Below, in pieces: positions 11,455-21,555 of a stretch of 64,000 nt of DNA. The notes beneath the pieces were generated by a model. It made no database searches. It saw nothing but the letters and a program-made list of their open reading frames with translations, and was not told the DNA's origin. Made by a program: the position numbers and the translations under genes. The number at the start of each line of letters is the position of its first letter. The stretch's first letter is position 1. Source of the DNA: Eublepharis macularius (taxonomy: Eukaryota > Chordata > Lepidosauria > Squamata > Eublepharidae); assembly GCF_028583425.1 (NCBI RefSeq), contig NC_072791.1, forward strand, positions 30,325,368 to 30,389,367, in the 5' to 3' direction.

Positions 11455-11725
11455 GTTATTGGGAAAAGCGTTTCAATCATGAGTTAACTCGGAAGATGGA
11501 CTTCTTCATCAATAATGAAACAACAGTGCAAGTGGATATGATGTACAGAGATGGATATTATCTTACCTATCATGACGATGAGCTGGACTGTGACGTGGTG
11601 AACGTCCCTTACAAAGGCAACGCGACAGCGCTCCTCATTCTGCCTCAGAAAGGAAAACTGCACGAGGTGGAACATGGTCTGAGTGGAGAAGTTTTCTTAA
11701 AATGGAAGGTTTCCCAAAAACTACA
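11455..11725 (+). CDS. Serpin A (clade A, alpha-1-antitrypsin-like), coding exon 3
   Basis: 271-bp exon between an acceptor (ttccaaag) and a donor (gtaagt). It enters in phase 1 (G|GT) and leaves in phase 2. It reads YWEKRFNHELTRKMDFFINN, then NETTVQVDMMYRDGYYLTYH and FLKWKVSQKLQ. This matches the middle of clade A serpins (human SERPINA1 'KWERPFEVKDT ... FFLPDEGKLQ'): the start of s4C/s3C, a 'DDELDCDVV' s1B-s2B region and 'LPQKGKLHEVE' before helix G/H. Serpins of this clade are mostly secreted liver inhibitors or carriers. The first coding exon of this gene is not found between 1 and 11454. Intron 2 upstream is filled by the repeat block, so exon 2 probably lies beyond base 1. About 17 of 90 residues differ from gene B. 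Confidence 0.92.
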
Positions 11726-12395
11726 GTAAGTCTGTCTAATGTTACAGAGCGCGAGATCCAGACTGGGAAGACTTTTCATCAGGTGCCTTGGGCCAGTGAC
11801 TGCTTCTCAGCTTCACGTACCTCATAGAGCTGTTGCTATTTCATAGGCTCCAACCACTCGTATTTATCATGTTCCTATTCACTGCTTTCAGTTCCTCCTA
11901 CTGTTCCTATTTACTGTTTTCAGGTTCTTGTCCTTGTTCCAGTTCTCTTCCTGATTTTGCTCTTCGCTTTTTAAAATTTAGTATTTCAGAGGCTAGAGTT
12001 GTCATTTTGCTGTGATGTGTCTCCCCCCCCCCCCGCAGAATTCCTATAGTTTAAACTTCTGAGTGGGAGACTGGGGGACACACTTGGACTTGAGGTCACA
12101 TTGTATAAAAGTATTTGCCCGTGAACGCTAAGGTACCCTGTAGATCAGCCATTTCTTGCCCATTTTGAGGCTGTCATGATGTGAACCATTGCAATTATGG
12201 TAGGATGGTGATTTAAGAAAAAAAAGATGACAAGAAGGTCTTGAGGCATCTTATGGCATACGCTTCTATAGTGAAGGAAAGTGCTATCAAGTCATTGCTG
12301 ACTTATGGTGATCCCTTCTGGGGTGTTCAAGGGAAGAGACTAACAGAGGTGGTTTGCCATTGTCTGTTTCTGCATAACAACCCTGGTCTGCTTTG

Positions 12396-12490
12396 GAGGT
12401 CTCCCATCCAATTACATACCAATCAAGGCTGACTCTGCTTACCTTCCAAGATCTGATGAGATCAGGCTTGCCTGGGCTATCCAGGTCAAG
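12396..12490 (-). repeat. 5S rRNA-derived SINE head (copy A)
   Basis: On the minus strand this stretch resembles the 3' half of vertebrate 5S rRNA: on + 'ggtctcccatccaa', then 'gactctgcttaccttccaagatctgatgagatcaggc', the complement of the 5S internal-promoter region. It is diverged and lacks a proper 5S 5' part. It is therefore a SINE3-type remnant, not a gene. The same element is at 39320-39413. Confidence 0.7.
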
Positions 12491-12499
12491 GCATACACT

Positions 12500-12690
12500 T
12501 CTGTAATGCTAGGAAAAAAGGAAAACAGTATGAAAAGAGGGAAACCCCCAAAGAGATGGATTGACCCAATAAAGGAAGCCACCACCTTCAGTTTGCAGGA
12601 CCTGAGCAAGGCTGCCAATGGCAGGACATTTGGGAGGTCATTTATTTAAAGGGTTGCCATTAGTTGGAAACAACTTGACAGCACATAAGA
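12500..12690 (+). repeat. BovB (RTE) LINE 3' end (copy A)
   Basis: Fragment matching the end of the BovB ORF and its tail. The gene B counterpart (39420-39600) still reads GKIEGSRERGKHQMRWIDS, close to the conserved BovB end G-K-I-E-G-(R)n-G-x-x-R-M-R-W-L-D. The 3' end has 'gggttgccattagttggaaacaacttgacagcac'. It abuts the 5S-like segment, so the two may form a composite SINE with a BovB tail or be two neighbours. Confidence 0.7.
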
Positions 12691-13069
12691 TGAACATACA
12701 TTTCTCTTTGCTAGGATCCACTTGGGTTCTGGCTCACCTTAGGCTATAACACAGTCTTCAAGGTGCCACAAGACACTCTTATATTTACTTACTCCCAGGG
12801 AAAGTGTTCTTAGGATTGCACTGTAGCACAGCTACCCTGCTAGAATTTGTTGCAAAAGACCCCAAATCATATTTATTTAGAAATGAGTTATGGGCAAAAG
12901 ACAGCAGAATCAATGCAAACAAAAGAGGTTGCAGATAGAGCCTTCAGCAATGTGCAGCAGTTAGAGAGCTTGCAAAATGCTCCTGATTTCTATGAGAAAA
13001 GTGCCATTTTGCATGAATTCTTGAAACATATATTGCTCTTAGGATATTTAAAAAGATGTCATCCCCATC

Positions 13070-13650
13070 ATCCTGGTATTAAACACACAACAGTTATGGG
13101 GATAAATATACTAAACACAATTTAACACTATTCCAAAAGATTTTTATATTCAAAATTCAACAAAGTGATAAATAAATGCATAAACTCTATACCACCAATC
13201 AAAAATCCATCATGAATAATGAACATAAGGAACAAATTCTCTTCTTCTTGTAGTCCCCGACCTTCAAAACAGTCTCTTGGTGCTGGATTTAATCTCTTAA
13301 ATGAATTTAAATTTGTAGAAAGATTGTGGTGGAATCTTGTGTGGCCCCTGAGGAAGTTCCTATAGGATGAAACAAGCTTATTGATATTGCCGGCCACTTG
13401 TAGTGCAAGATTGGAGATCCCATGGGCCCCCCTCCCCATCTGTCTTCATCCACCTGCAGAGAGAACAAACACAAGAGATTAAAGCGATATTACCTTATCC
13501 ACTTACTTTAACGTTTAATCCATCTACCGAAACGACAGCCAAGCTGGAGCCTTGGATGACTGGCTGATATAGAGAGGAATGAATTCACGGACTTTCATTT
13601 AACAGATTAAGTCCAGCACCAAGAGACTTTTTTGAAGGTCAAGGACCAAA
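13070..13650 (+). mobile_element. Penelope-like fragment with inverted ends (copy A only)
   Basis: The segment 13251-13305 ('gaccttcaaaacagtctcttggtgctgg') returns inverted at 13595-13650 ('ccagcaccaagagacttttttgaaggtc'), a spaced hairpin. Between them is CTGAGGA, a short palindrome and GAAAC, followed by 'aagcttattgatattgccggccacttgtag'. The same words ('ggccacttgtag', 'gaaacaagct') occur in the coding PLE at 16856-19226. Gene B intron 3 has no such insert. Confidence 0.6.
13348..13373 (+). ncRNA. Hammerhead-ribozyme-like core in PLE
   Basis: CTGAGGA, then a stem II candidate TCCTATAGGA (self-complementary), then GAAAC. This is the conserved core order of hammerhead ribozymes, which are known from Penelope-like elements. 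The cleavage-side GUH strand was not located with certainty. Confidence 0.35.
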
Positions 13651-13913
13651 ATTTTGTATTCAGTTGGGTTCTGTGGCCACCATGGTGGCTAATTTGTGTG
13701 AGGGCTCATACATTATTAGTATTAACCAATTATTTAAAGGAAACCAGCATTTTCAGCTAAATACATGACTGTTACATAGCATTTTAAAACCATTTTAAAA
13801 AATCCATTAAAGTTCTTTATTAAGTCAAAATATAAATTTCTATTCAATGGGTCTTGTATTGTGCACCCTCTTAGAGTAATACCTCAACCAATCTCTGACA
13901 TTTCTTTCAACAG

Positions 13914-14061
13914 GAGAATACAGCTGTCACTTCCAAGGCTTACACTCTATACCAGCCACGATATAAAAGAGGCATTAATAAGATTAGGTGTTACTGAGGT
14001 ATTCACAGACCAAGCAGATTTGTCTGCCTTCACTGGGCATCCCAATTTGAAGGTTTCAAAG
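13914..14061 (+). CDS. Serpin A, coding exon 4
   Basis: 148-bp exon, acceptor ttcaacag and donor gtaagt, entering in phase 2 and leaving in phase 0. It reads RRIQLSLPRLTLYTSHDIKE, then LIRLGVTEVFTDQADLSAFT and PNLKVSK. This is the serpin s6A / helix I region: L-x-L-P-x-x-x-x-x-T-S-x-D-I-K-E-A-L-x-x-L-G-V-T-E-V-F, then A-D-L-S-x-x-T. It matches human SERPINA1 '[28 protein letters not shown]'. No break. About 13 of 148 bases differ from gene B. Confidence 0.93.
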
Positions 14062-14569
14062 GTAAGTGCTCGTGAAACATAGCTTGCCCTTCAAAGTAGA
14101 TTTTATTGATTTCTGCAATTCATGTTCATGGATATAATTTCTAAGAGTGCATTTCTATCTTTACATTTTATGGCCCAAACCTTCAGAAAAAAGGGCTTAT
14201 AAACCAATCCACACCTTTCTTCAGGTTAACCTTGTCCTGTTGTGTCTCATGACATCCTATATCATGAAAACGATCATGTGCCAAAAATAGAGTTCTAGAG
14301 CCACCATTTTAAGCCCAATGAAACTGTTTAGGCTTGCAATGTTATTTATTTAGGTTATTTTTATCCCTACATCTTCAGCAACTGTTCAACATGTTTAGCA
14401 AAAGAATATACCAATAAAACCACATTTTTAAAAGCAGGTTTCCTGTAGAGGTGACATTAAAATGTTGTGTATATATATGTATGAATAAATGAATAGAGAG
14501 TAATGCATTAATTATTTAAAGCCAGTGCAATAAAACTCATCTATAAACAATAAGACTATCTATATATGT

Positions 14570-15066
14570 GTTAAAACCTGCAGATGATAAAACCGGCAGC
14601 AAAATGATCATAAGCACAGAACTAATAGAGCTGAATAATATTAGACAAAAAAGGCAGACCCTAAAAACATCAGCAGGTAACCTGACAAGCAAAAATGCAA
14701 ATCATGCATACTGGATGAGGGGTAGCAGTATGTGTGAAGAAGACCTTGGGATACAGGTGGATAGGAAGCTAAATATGAGTGGTCAGTGTGACGCAACAGC
14801 AAAAAAGGCAAATGCCATCTTGAGGTGTATCAACAAAGGCATAACAGCCAAATCACAGGATGTCATTTTTCCACTATATACCACATTGGTCAGGCCTCAC
14901 CTGGAGTACTGTGGCAGTTCTGGCGGCCTCATTTCAAAAAGGATGTGGACAAATTGGTACAGGTGCAGAAGAGATCAACCAGGGGGCTTGTTGGGGATGC
15001 TTTAGGCTGTTCCTGCACTGGGCAGTGGGTTGGACTAGGTGATCTGTAAGAACCTATAATTCTATG
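14570..15066 (+). repeat. CR1 LINE 3' fragment (copy A)
   Basis: Reads LGIQVDRKLNMSGQCDATAK and then 'INKGITAKSQDV...TLVRPHLEYC', the C-terminal part of the CR1 reverse transcriptase protein. It ends in the CR1-type 3' end 'cctataattctatgaaa'. Compared with 41300-41915 it lacks an internal stretch of about 0.4-0.5 kb but keeps more of the 5' side. Confidence 0.85.
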
Positions 15067-16256
15067 AAAACAGATCAGGTTAACAGAATAATTGAGTTAA
15101 AAGGCTACGTAACAGCCATATATGAACATAAATCTTTAAATATGATGCCTAAATGCTAGTAAAGTAGATGTCAAGTAAGTGTCAAAGAAGATGACATTCC
15201 AAAGATGGAGTGCCACCACTGAGAAAGTGTTCTCTCTGGACACCACCCACCTAATTCTAAGGGAAGATGCTCATAGATCAAGGGCTGAGTTGAGCTGAAG
15301 ACTTTACCCGCAAGCAAAACAATGTAGGAGAATCATGGAAAGGCCAAGGATTTCTCTGCAGTCACCAGAGAGAATAATTTATTGATATTCTGATAAGAAG
15401 CCTTCAAAAAGTTTCAGATATTACCTCTCAAACTATGTCACGGGATTTTTTTAAACTGCAGGACCAATTAGCTTGCAAGGGAACTGACTTCCAGAAACCT
15501 TAGCTTTGGCCCATCAAGCACTCATTTTTGACCTAGGGTTAGGTCTTCCTCTCAACATGAGGCAGCAACAGAGCAGGATCAGTGACCATATTTTTTATGC
15601 CCATGATGGAAGGCTGTAAAGGAGTGGGGTGGGAATCAGGGAGACAATTTGAAGTTCTCAATCATATGAAACTTCAGGGATGATGGATCGTCTTCTTATC
15701 CAATAAAGAAACACAAAATTTGAGTTTGTATTCCGGCCTTATGGCTAGACATACTCAAGTGGGTGCCACTGATTTCAATGTGGCTTTCTCCTAAGTGAGT
15801 GTGCATAGGATTGCAACCTTTTTTAAAAGCTGCAGACCATCCTACCTTGAATAATAGTTGCTTTTTCTGTTGGGAGAAGGTGGAGGTGTGCCTAGCCAGA
15901 CTGAGAGAGAAAAGTGATCGATAGATAAATAAATAAAACCAATACTGGTTTTACTTCATCCTACAAAAAGGCCAAGATTGGATCAAAATTTAGTGTGAGT
16001 AGGAGGAGACAGTACATAAAGGAGAGCCCCTCTCTCACACAGAACAAATGCTGCTAGAATGTGACATCTAATCCCGGATAGCCAGGGGAATGATCAACGA
16101 TGGGAGAAGCTAATAACAATGCAACGAATGTCACCTATGATATTACATATGTTCGTTTGCTTTGGAGGACTTGAATAAACCTGATGAACACAATCTTGTA
16201 CTCGCGCGCTCTCTCTCTCTGTCTCTGGTATTACTTCTTGCTTATTTTCCTTGCAG
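15067..16256 (+). other. Rest of intron 4 of serpin A, no gene seen
   Basis: AT-rich intron DNA without recognisable coding potential. A short CT-repeat (about 16207-16226) precedes the acceptor ttgcag. Confidence 0.6.
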
Positions 16257-16448
16257 GCTTTCCACAAAGCTTATTTGAATATTCATGAGAATGGCACTGA
16301 AGATGCTGCTGCCACCGTCATCGAAACTGTCCCTACTACTCTCGCCCCTGCGGTTATATTTGATAAACCCTTCCTGCTAGTTCTTTATGAGCAAATTGCC
16401 CGTGTCCCCATATTCTTTGGGAGAATTATGAATCCTAATGAGCATTAA
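16257..16448 (+). CDS. Serpin A, last coding exon with reactive-centre loop
   Basis: 192-bp exon after acceptor ccttgcag, ending with TAA at 16446-16448. It reads AFHKAYLNIHENGTEDAAAT, then VIETVPTTLAPAV and the C-terminal strands to IMNPNEH. The hinge E-N-G-T-E and loop align with human SERPINA1 E-K-G-T-E-A-A-G-A. By that alignment P2-P1-P1' is Pro-Thr-Thr, so the predicted P1 residue is threonine (methionine in human). P12 is Asp where inhibitory serpins usually have Ala, Gly or Ser. The s4B/s5B end 'VPIFFGRIMNP' fits a folded serpin. Whether it inhibits a protease, and which, cannot be read from the sequence. Polyadenylation signal ATTAAA at 16543. Confidence 0.93.
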   Translation, partial: AFHKAYLNIHENGTEDAAATVIETVPTTLAPAVIFDKPFLLVLYEQIARVPIFFGRIMNPNEH

Positions 16449-16542
16449 TCTCACTGTTAGGATGCTAAGGAGGCACACTTAGCACCCAAGTGCTGGCTTA
16501 ATGTATACAAAGAGATTGCTGTTGGTGTACATTCTTGAGCAA

Positions 16543-16548
16543 ATTAAA
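16543..16548 (+). promoter_or_regulatory. Poly(A) signal ATTAAA of serpin A
   Basis: ATTAAA lies 95 bases after the stop, in a 3' UTR shared with gene B (42432). Confidence 0.7.
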
Positions 16549-16639
16549 GAATGATGCAATAACTTGGAATCTGTGAAAAAAACAAAGCCTTTGGTTGTTC
16601 TTTCTCCTTTAAAGAATTCCTTATCTCTCATTGTCAATG

Positions 16640-16855
16640 TGGGAGCTGTATTGTGGTTGCCAGCTCCAGGTTGGGAAATTCCTAGAGATTTGGGGGTGGA
16701 GCCTGTGGATGGTGTTGGGGAGGGGATGGAGTTTGCCGAGGAATACTGCCTTAAAGACCACTATCCAAAGCAACCATTTTCTTCAGGGGAGCTGGTCTCT
16801 CTCATCTGGAGATCCATTGTCATTCTAGGAGATCTCCAGCCACCACCTGGAGGAT
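16640..16855 (+). repeat. 'Lizard' MITE, left part (split by a PLE)
   Basis: Starts 'ggttgccagctccaggttggg' and continues 'ctagagatttgggggtggagcctg...ctccagccaccacctggagg'. The same element is whole at 42540-42752 and occurs at 26401-26620, 44545-44695 (inverted) and 61040-61196. Ends of type 'gttgcca-ctccagg' are inverted copies of each other, so it is a non-autonomous DNA element, probably hAT. In copy A its right end continues at 19241 after the PLE. Confidence 0.65.
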
Positions 16856-17251
16856 ATATAAACATTCACCAAGGTAATGTAATTTCAAAATACATGCATA
16901 AGCAATGAATTGCTATTAACAGTATACATTGACTCCCAATGTCACCATTCACCTGTATATTCAATGGTTAATAGACCATGATCATTTATCTATAGTCCAT
17001 AAGTGCAGTCAGAATCCAAGCACGTGTATCAATAAAATCCTATGAAATCCACTTGTAGTCTTGTCATTCTTCAGCAGTTGTTTTCACATATCCAAAGCAT
17101 TCCTAAGCTGCTTCAAAGTAACAGATTACAATATCAAGGTTTATGTCCTCAAATGCCTTAAGTGAAGGAGAGAGAAGCACGTTGGAGTAGGACCCCAAAA
17201 GGTCTTCCTCCTCACAGCCCTACAAGTGGCCGGCGTAAAAATGCTCAGCTT

Positions 17252-17276
17252 GTTTCACACTTTTTCATTTCTTCAG
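17252..17276 (-). ncRNA. Hammerhead-like core in PLE
   Basis: Minus strand CTGAAGA, 13 bases, GAAAC, followed by 'aagctgagc'. Stem II is weak here, so this one is probably decayed. Confidence 0.25.
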
Positions 17277-17552
17277 GGGCATACATGTCATTCTCCATAG
17301 CATAAACCTAAAACAATATTACAGTTCATCAGTCACTATATAACAATCATTATTGTTGGACCCCAATTACATTAACTTCAATGCTTACCAGCATAATGAG
17401 TCACAATAGTTCTGGTGCACAATTCAACGCACTCAAATCTGGTCAAATTGACTAGAATCACCTGTTGCACCTCCATTCATTATATACTAGGATGGCTCTT
17501 ACATTTTAAAGACATAGAATATTAATTACAGAGACCGCAATACCAAAGTGCC

Positions 17553-18377
17553 TTAACAACCGGAAAGTTTATTGAAACCCCTTATAGAAAGCATGATAAA
17601 TTCTGCTCTAGGTTCAAACCTTTCGGTGTCAAAGTTTGCAGCTTGTGAATCCACTCTGCCTCTCATTGTAAAAGGATTCTCTGTACTAAATGCTGAGAAC
17701 CACTTGGAGACACACACAGAATAGTGAACTTGAAATTGACTAAAATGCTCTACCAACGGTGCCTTCATGACTTTGTTTTTAATCCTGGATAGGTGTTCAA
17801 GCACTCATGTCCAAACAGACCTAATCGTGCTCCCAATGTATAATTTATTGCAGATGCACTTGATAAGATAAACAACTGCAGCCGTCTGACATGTTGCAAA
17901 CTGGATAAACTTGATACTCTGTGTCTTCCTTTCAATCTTGATTTCTTTCCCTGACCACATCAGAGGGCAGGCTCGGCAGTGTCCACAGGGGAAATTGCCA
18001 ACTGGTCTACCCTCATCACATATCTGTCTGGTGGGACCCGCATGAACCAAAATATCTTTAAGGTTCCTAGTACATCTATAGCCTACCCTGGGTACTTTCC
18101 TGCAACCCTCTATGTCTGACACTAAGTGCCAGTGCTTGTGAATGATGTCTTTAATGTCTGATGCTAAAGGGGTGAAGTCTAAAGAGCAGAAGACAGATTC
18201 CTGAATGTGAACTCCCTTTTTCTTAAAGAGATCCCCTCTAGGGGTCTGCTGAACCCTGCTCTCAGCCTCTGACAGCAAGCTGCAAGGGTAACTTCGATTC
18301 AGAAACTCCTGTTTCATCCTATGGCAATTCTTCACAAAATCTGCAGATCTAGTGGAGTTGCGTTTGATTTGCAACAT
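17553..18377 (-). pseudogene. PLE C-terminal GIY-YIG endonuclease region
   Basis: Frames 18377-17805 and 17804-17553 join head to tail. The first has a Cys/His-rich stretch (PCGHCRACPLMW) and then VVYLIKCICNKLYIGST, the GIY-YIG signature in its PLE form (V-Y-x-I-x-C-x-C-x-x-x-Y-I-G-x-T). The second frame carries the rest of the nuclease fold. In PLEs this domain nicks the target DNA. The frame break near 17805 shows that the copy is not intact. Confidence 0.75.
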
Positions 18378-18430
18378 TTGGCCAAAGGGGATGTTGTGCC
18401 TAATATGATGTGGATGAAAGGATCTGTAAT

Positions 18431-19086
18431 CTAGGTAGGAGTTGGTTTTTTGTAAGGTCTGACTCCTACCTTGCCATCGCTACCCCGGTACGTGACTACA
18501 TCTAAGAAGCTTATGCAATTAGGACTACATTGCATTGTAAATTTAATATTGCAGTCCAACCCATTCATCCATAATGCAAATTCTGGAGCTTGTTGTTCTC
18601 CCTCAAACAAAATATAGAGTATGAATCTCTGATAAATTACCATTCTCCCATGGAACGGGTTCTTAGATGGTTCCAAAATGAATTTGCTTTCTAAATTTGC
18701 CATGTAAAGATTTGCTACGGATGGTGCAGCTGCGCACCCCATAGCAACCCCCTTCTTTTGCAAATAAAATTGCAATTTAAACTGGAAATAATTCTTTTCC
18801 AAGACAATCTCCACCAGCTGTAATAGAAATGGGGTACTTGGGGAGGGATCCTCTCTCTCATACAATACAGCCTCCACTACGGCCCTCGCCCCTTCATGGA
18901 GGATGGAGGTGTAAAGTGATGTGACATCCATTGTAATGAATACATAGTTCTGCAACATCTCCCTTCCCTCCACCAACTGGATGAAGCTATCCATATCTTT
19001 CAGGAAAGCTGGAGTTTTTTCCACAAAGGGCTGCAGGAAACTGTCAATATATCTTGGCAGCGGGTCTAAGATCGAATCACACCCAG
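18431..19086 (-). pseudogene. PLE reverse transcriptase region
   Basis: Minus-strand frame with PLE RT blocks: FITMDVTSLYTSILHEGARA (core motif T-x-D-V-x-x-L-Y-T-S-I-P), KKGVAMGCAAAPSVANLYM (motif with G-x-x-M-G), and later FTMQCSPNCISFLDVVTYRG. The catalytic Y/F-x-D-D position reads 'QRFILYILF', so the active-site aspartates are lost. The copy is dead. Upstream residues are only loosely PLE-like. Confidence 0.8.
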
Positions 19087-19244
19087 ATTGCATAGATACT
19101 TTGAAGGAGGTGGAAAGGGTCAATGATAAATTAAAGGAAACATACACGGATATTGAGTTTTGTACTGGGGGACTTGTTGTCACGCAATTACTTGTTTTTT
19201 TCCCAGAAGTGCCTCTTTTTTGTGATACCACCTGGAGGATGGCA

Positions 19245-19400
19245 AACTCTAGAACTGATACAGCCAGGTAGCTAAGAAAATGAGCTACAAGCCACAGAGA
19301 CTCATATACAAATCCTACCTCCACCAGTGACTCACTAGGTGGCTTTAGGCAAACCATTCTCCCTGAGCCTTGCATCTTCATCTGCAATATGAGGGTCTGT
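19245..19400 (+). repeat. tRNA-derived SINE fragment (copy A)
   Basis: 'gagctacaagccacagagactcatatacaaatcctacctccaccagtgactcactaggtggctttaggcaaaccattctccctgagcc' is a tRNA-type head with a B-box-like TACAAATCC, then a SINE body. The same SINE is at 42760-42900. Confidence 0.65.
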
Positions 19401-19899
19401 CATGGCAATGAGGAGGAATGGTGGAGGAGAAGAGAGACGAGGGAGACTTCTGAGGTAACTGCTGTCTGGACTTCTGGCTGTACTTTTGTTTGTTTAAATC
19501 CCTCTCAGCCCCCCACAATCAGTAAAAAGGGGAGGCAGAAGTGTTACGCACTTGGTCAGTAGCATGTAAGTTTTGTGTTACCTAAAGGGTTCTTATGTGT
19601 GACCCTAAAAGAAAAGCCTGGTACTTAATAGTGAGGTAAGTATAACCTGCAAACTAATGCCCTTATCCAGGACTATAATTTCCTGTTTGAAGGGGAAAGT
19701 ATCTCTTTCCCCTTCTTAGATCACAACAAGATATTGAGTGTGCAAGGTTTAAAACACTGAAAGTCCTGTATAAATGCAAATTATTGTTACACGGAACTTC
19801 TTAATAGGCTTTATACCCAATATTTGCTTTCTTGGGGGGAACAGTGCCTATTCAATTGAAGATTTTTTTTAAAAAAATCAGCCACAAACACACTATATC

Positions 19900-20040
19900 A
19901 AGCAAGAACTATGGCTTGGTGGTAGAGCACCTGCTTGACTTACAGAAGGCTGCAACTTACAGGTTCAGTCCGCAGCATCTGGAGTTAAAAGGAACAGGTA
20001 GTAGGTAACAAGAAAGCCCTCAGTTTGAGATGCTGGATTG
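19900..20040 (+). repeat. tRNA-derived SINE, 5' part (copy A)
   Basis: A-box-like 'tggcttggtggtagagc', B-box-like GGTTCAGTCC and 'gcatctggagttaaaaggaacaggtagtaggtaac'. Its 3' part, 'caatactgacttgacaggatggtagtctgaatcaat', stands about 3.6 kb away at 23655-23740, so later insertions tore the SINE apart. Counterpart in B: 43565-43680 and 43945-44030. Confidence 0.65.
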
Positions 20041-20137
20041 CCACTACTGGCAAGGGTGGCTTGGCTATTTTTGCCATTGGGAGTTTCCTGGTGGCCAAGG
20101 TTTCTAGCCCACTTGGTCCTGTCTAGCTGTGATGGTC

Positions 20138-20908
20138 AATCCAAAAAAACAGGGGCACCTTTACCCAAAACAGACAGTTCAAAAATAATCAGGTATGAAC
20201 AATTATAATCAAGGTGATTTATAATTCAATCATAAAGTGCAAATGCATGGTAAACCAACCAGTACAAATCAATATATACATCAAATCAATATGCAAATCA
20301 ATAAACACGTATATATAGTTAACAGTAGCAATCAAACGGCAAATGAGCGACCAAATAGTCCAACTGGTGCCTTATATTCATCATGGGCTAAAGTGCAGAC
20401 CATCCGCCGAACTTGTAGAGATAAAGCCGTCTTCTCAAACAGCCAACAGGTCTATACCAGCCTCCTTTTCAATCCCCGTTTCACGGATTTCGCTTCCTCA
20501 CAGGCATAATAAGATAATGGTTGCACAAAAGTACATTGCTTCACTGAATATTTCGTCTCCAACCAGTTGTTATGGCATTGTTCCGTTGACCGTAACAACT
20601 GGTTGGAGACAAAATATTCAGTGAAGCAATGTACCTTTGGTCTGCACTTTAGCCCATGATGAATATAAGGCACCAGTTGGACTATTTGGTCGCTCATTTG
20701 CCATTTGATTGCTACTGTTAACTATATATACGTGTTTATTGATTTGTGTATTGATTTGATGTATATATTGATTTGTATTGGTTGGTTTACCATGCATTTG
20801 CACTTTATGATTGAATTATAAATCACCTTTATTATAATTATTCATACCTGATTATTTTTGAACTTTATTTTTGAACAATATTGCCTTCCCTTTGGATGTT
20901 TGTTACAG
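20138..20908. mobile_element. Fold-back PLE with 14-bp target duplication
   Basis: 771-bp element between two copies of TAGCTGTGATGGTC (20124-20137 and 20909-20922). It is one long inverted repeat: the left arm from about 20170 ('cagttcaaaaataatcaggtatga') pairs with the right arm ending about 20868 ('tcatacctgattatttttgaac'). An extra non-mirrored stretch sits between (about 20400-20510). A PLE-type word 'tgtgaggaagcgaaatccgtgaaacgggg' is on the minus strand at 20474-20503. It has no long coding region. Confidence 0.8.
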
Positions 20909-20959
20909 TAGCTGTGATGGTCTGCAAGTTTCCAAAGAGAAACAAAAGAGCTCTGGGGG

Positions 20960-21435
20960 AGGGGGGGGAAGGTTAATTATTCGCTAGAATGGAGAGTTTG
21001 AGTGACAGGTTGTTCCTTCTTCTCTGATTAGTCAGTTAGAACCAGGCCACCCCCTGTCCTGTGGGGCAAGCAAAAGGCAGCGTGGGGGGCTGCGAGGCTG
21101 CCCGTGCTGCCGCCTGTGTACTCCGGCAGCTGGGAGCTGCTCCCGGCGCCCCCTCCCTGGTGGCACTGGGGGCAGACTACCCCCTGCCCCCCCTAGATCC
21201 GGCCCTGGCGCTGGGGGAGGTGGGGAGGTTAATTATTCCCTAGAATGGAGAGTTTGAGGGCCAAGCTACACATGACGAATGACACTTGAACGGCAAGTGT
21301 ATTTCTCCCTGTTCACTTGCCCTCCACTCAATCCACTTGCTGTTCAAGTGTCATTCGTCATGTGTAGCTTGGCCCTGAGTGACAGGTTGTTCCTTCTTCT
21401 CTGATTGGTCAGTTAGAACCAGTCTGAAGGTAGTC
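20960..21435. repeat. Local tandem duplication (two units of about 250 bp)
   Basis: 'ggttaattattcgctagaatggagagtttgagtgacaggttgttccttcttctctgatt' at 20972-21035 returns at 21226-21405, where a 118-bp MITE interrupts it. Between the units is a GC-rich stretch (21046-21220). Confidence 0.7.
21258..21375. mobile_element. 118-bp palindromic MITE, 3-bp TSD
   Basis: Ends GGGCCAAGCTACA... and ...TGTAGCTTGGCCC, nearly perfectly self-complementary. It is flanked by TGA at 21255-21257 and 21376-21378. The neighbouring tandem unit at 20990 is the empty site. A 3-bp duplication and this structure suggest a PIF/Harbinger-type MITE. A second copy of the same length lies at 37090-37207. Confidence 0.8.
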
Positions 21436-21555
21436 AGTTGGTTTCTGACAGGATTTGGAGTCAAGAAGTCTGATAAGAAAAGTCAGACAGGTTCACCTTT
21501 AGAGTGAAGGGAGAAGACACTTATGCCTTAATTATAGTATTACTTTCCTGACAAA

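Larger units (their letters stand above)
11726..13913 (+). other. Intron 3 of serpin A
   Basis: Runs from donor gtaagt to acceptor caacag. It holds a 5S-like SINE with BovB tail (12240-12690) and a PLE-derived fold-back (about 13070-13650) that gene B lacks. Confidence 0.85.
16856..19226 (-). mobile_element. Penelope-like retroelement (PLE) with 14-bp target duplication
   Basis: 2.37-kb insertion flanked by ACCACCTGGAGGAT at 16842-16855 and 19227-19240. Gene B's flank has this site once (42726-42739) without the insert. Thus the PLE entered after the A/B duplication. The minus strand codes a PLE reverse transcriptase region and a GIY-YIG endonuclease region. The part at 19085-19220 reads sensibly on the + strand (DTLKEVERVNDKLKETYTDI), which suggests that the 5' segment is inverted, as is common in PLEs. 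A hammerhead-like core lies at 17252-17276. Confidence 0.88.

Noticed and set aside
12396-12490. Possible 5S rRNA gene
   Set aside because: Only part of 5S is present, diverged, and joined to other repeat DNA. The same copy lies in the duplicated arm.
20237-20803. Mirror-image open frames on the two strands
   Set aside because: They are the two arms of the fold-back element and read the same sequence twice.
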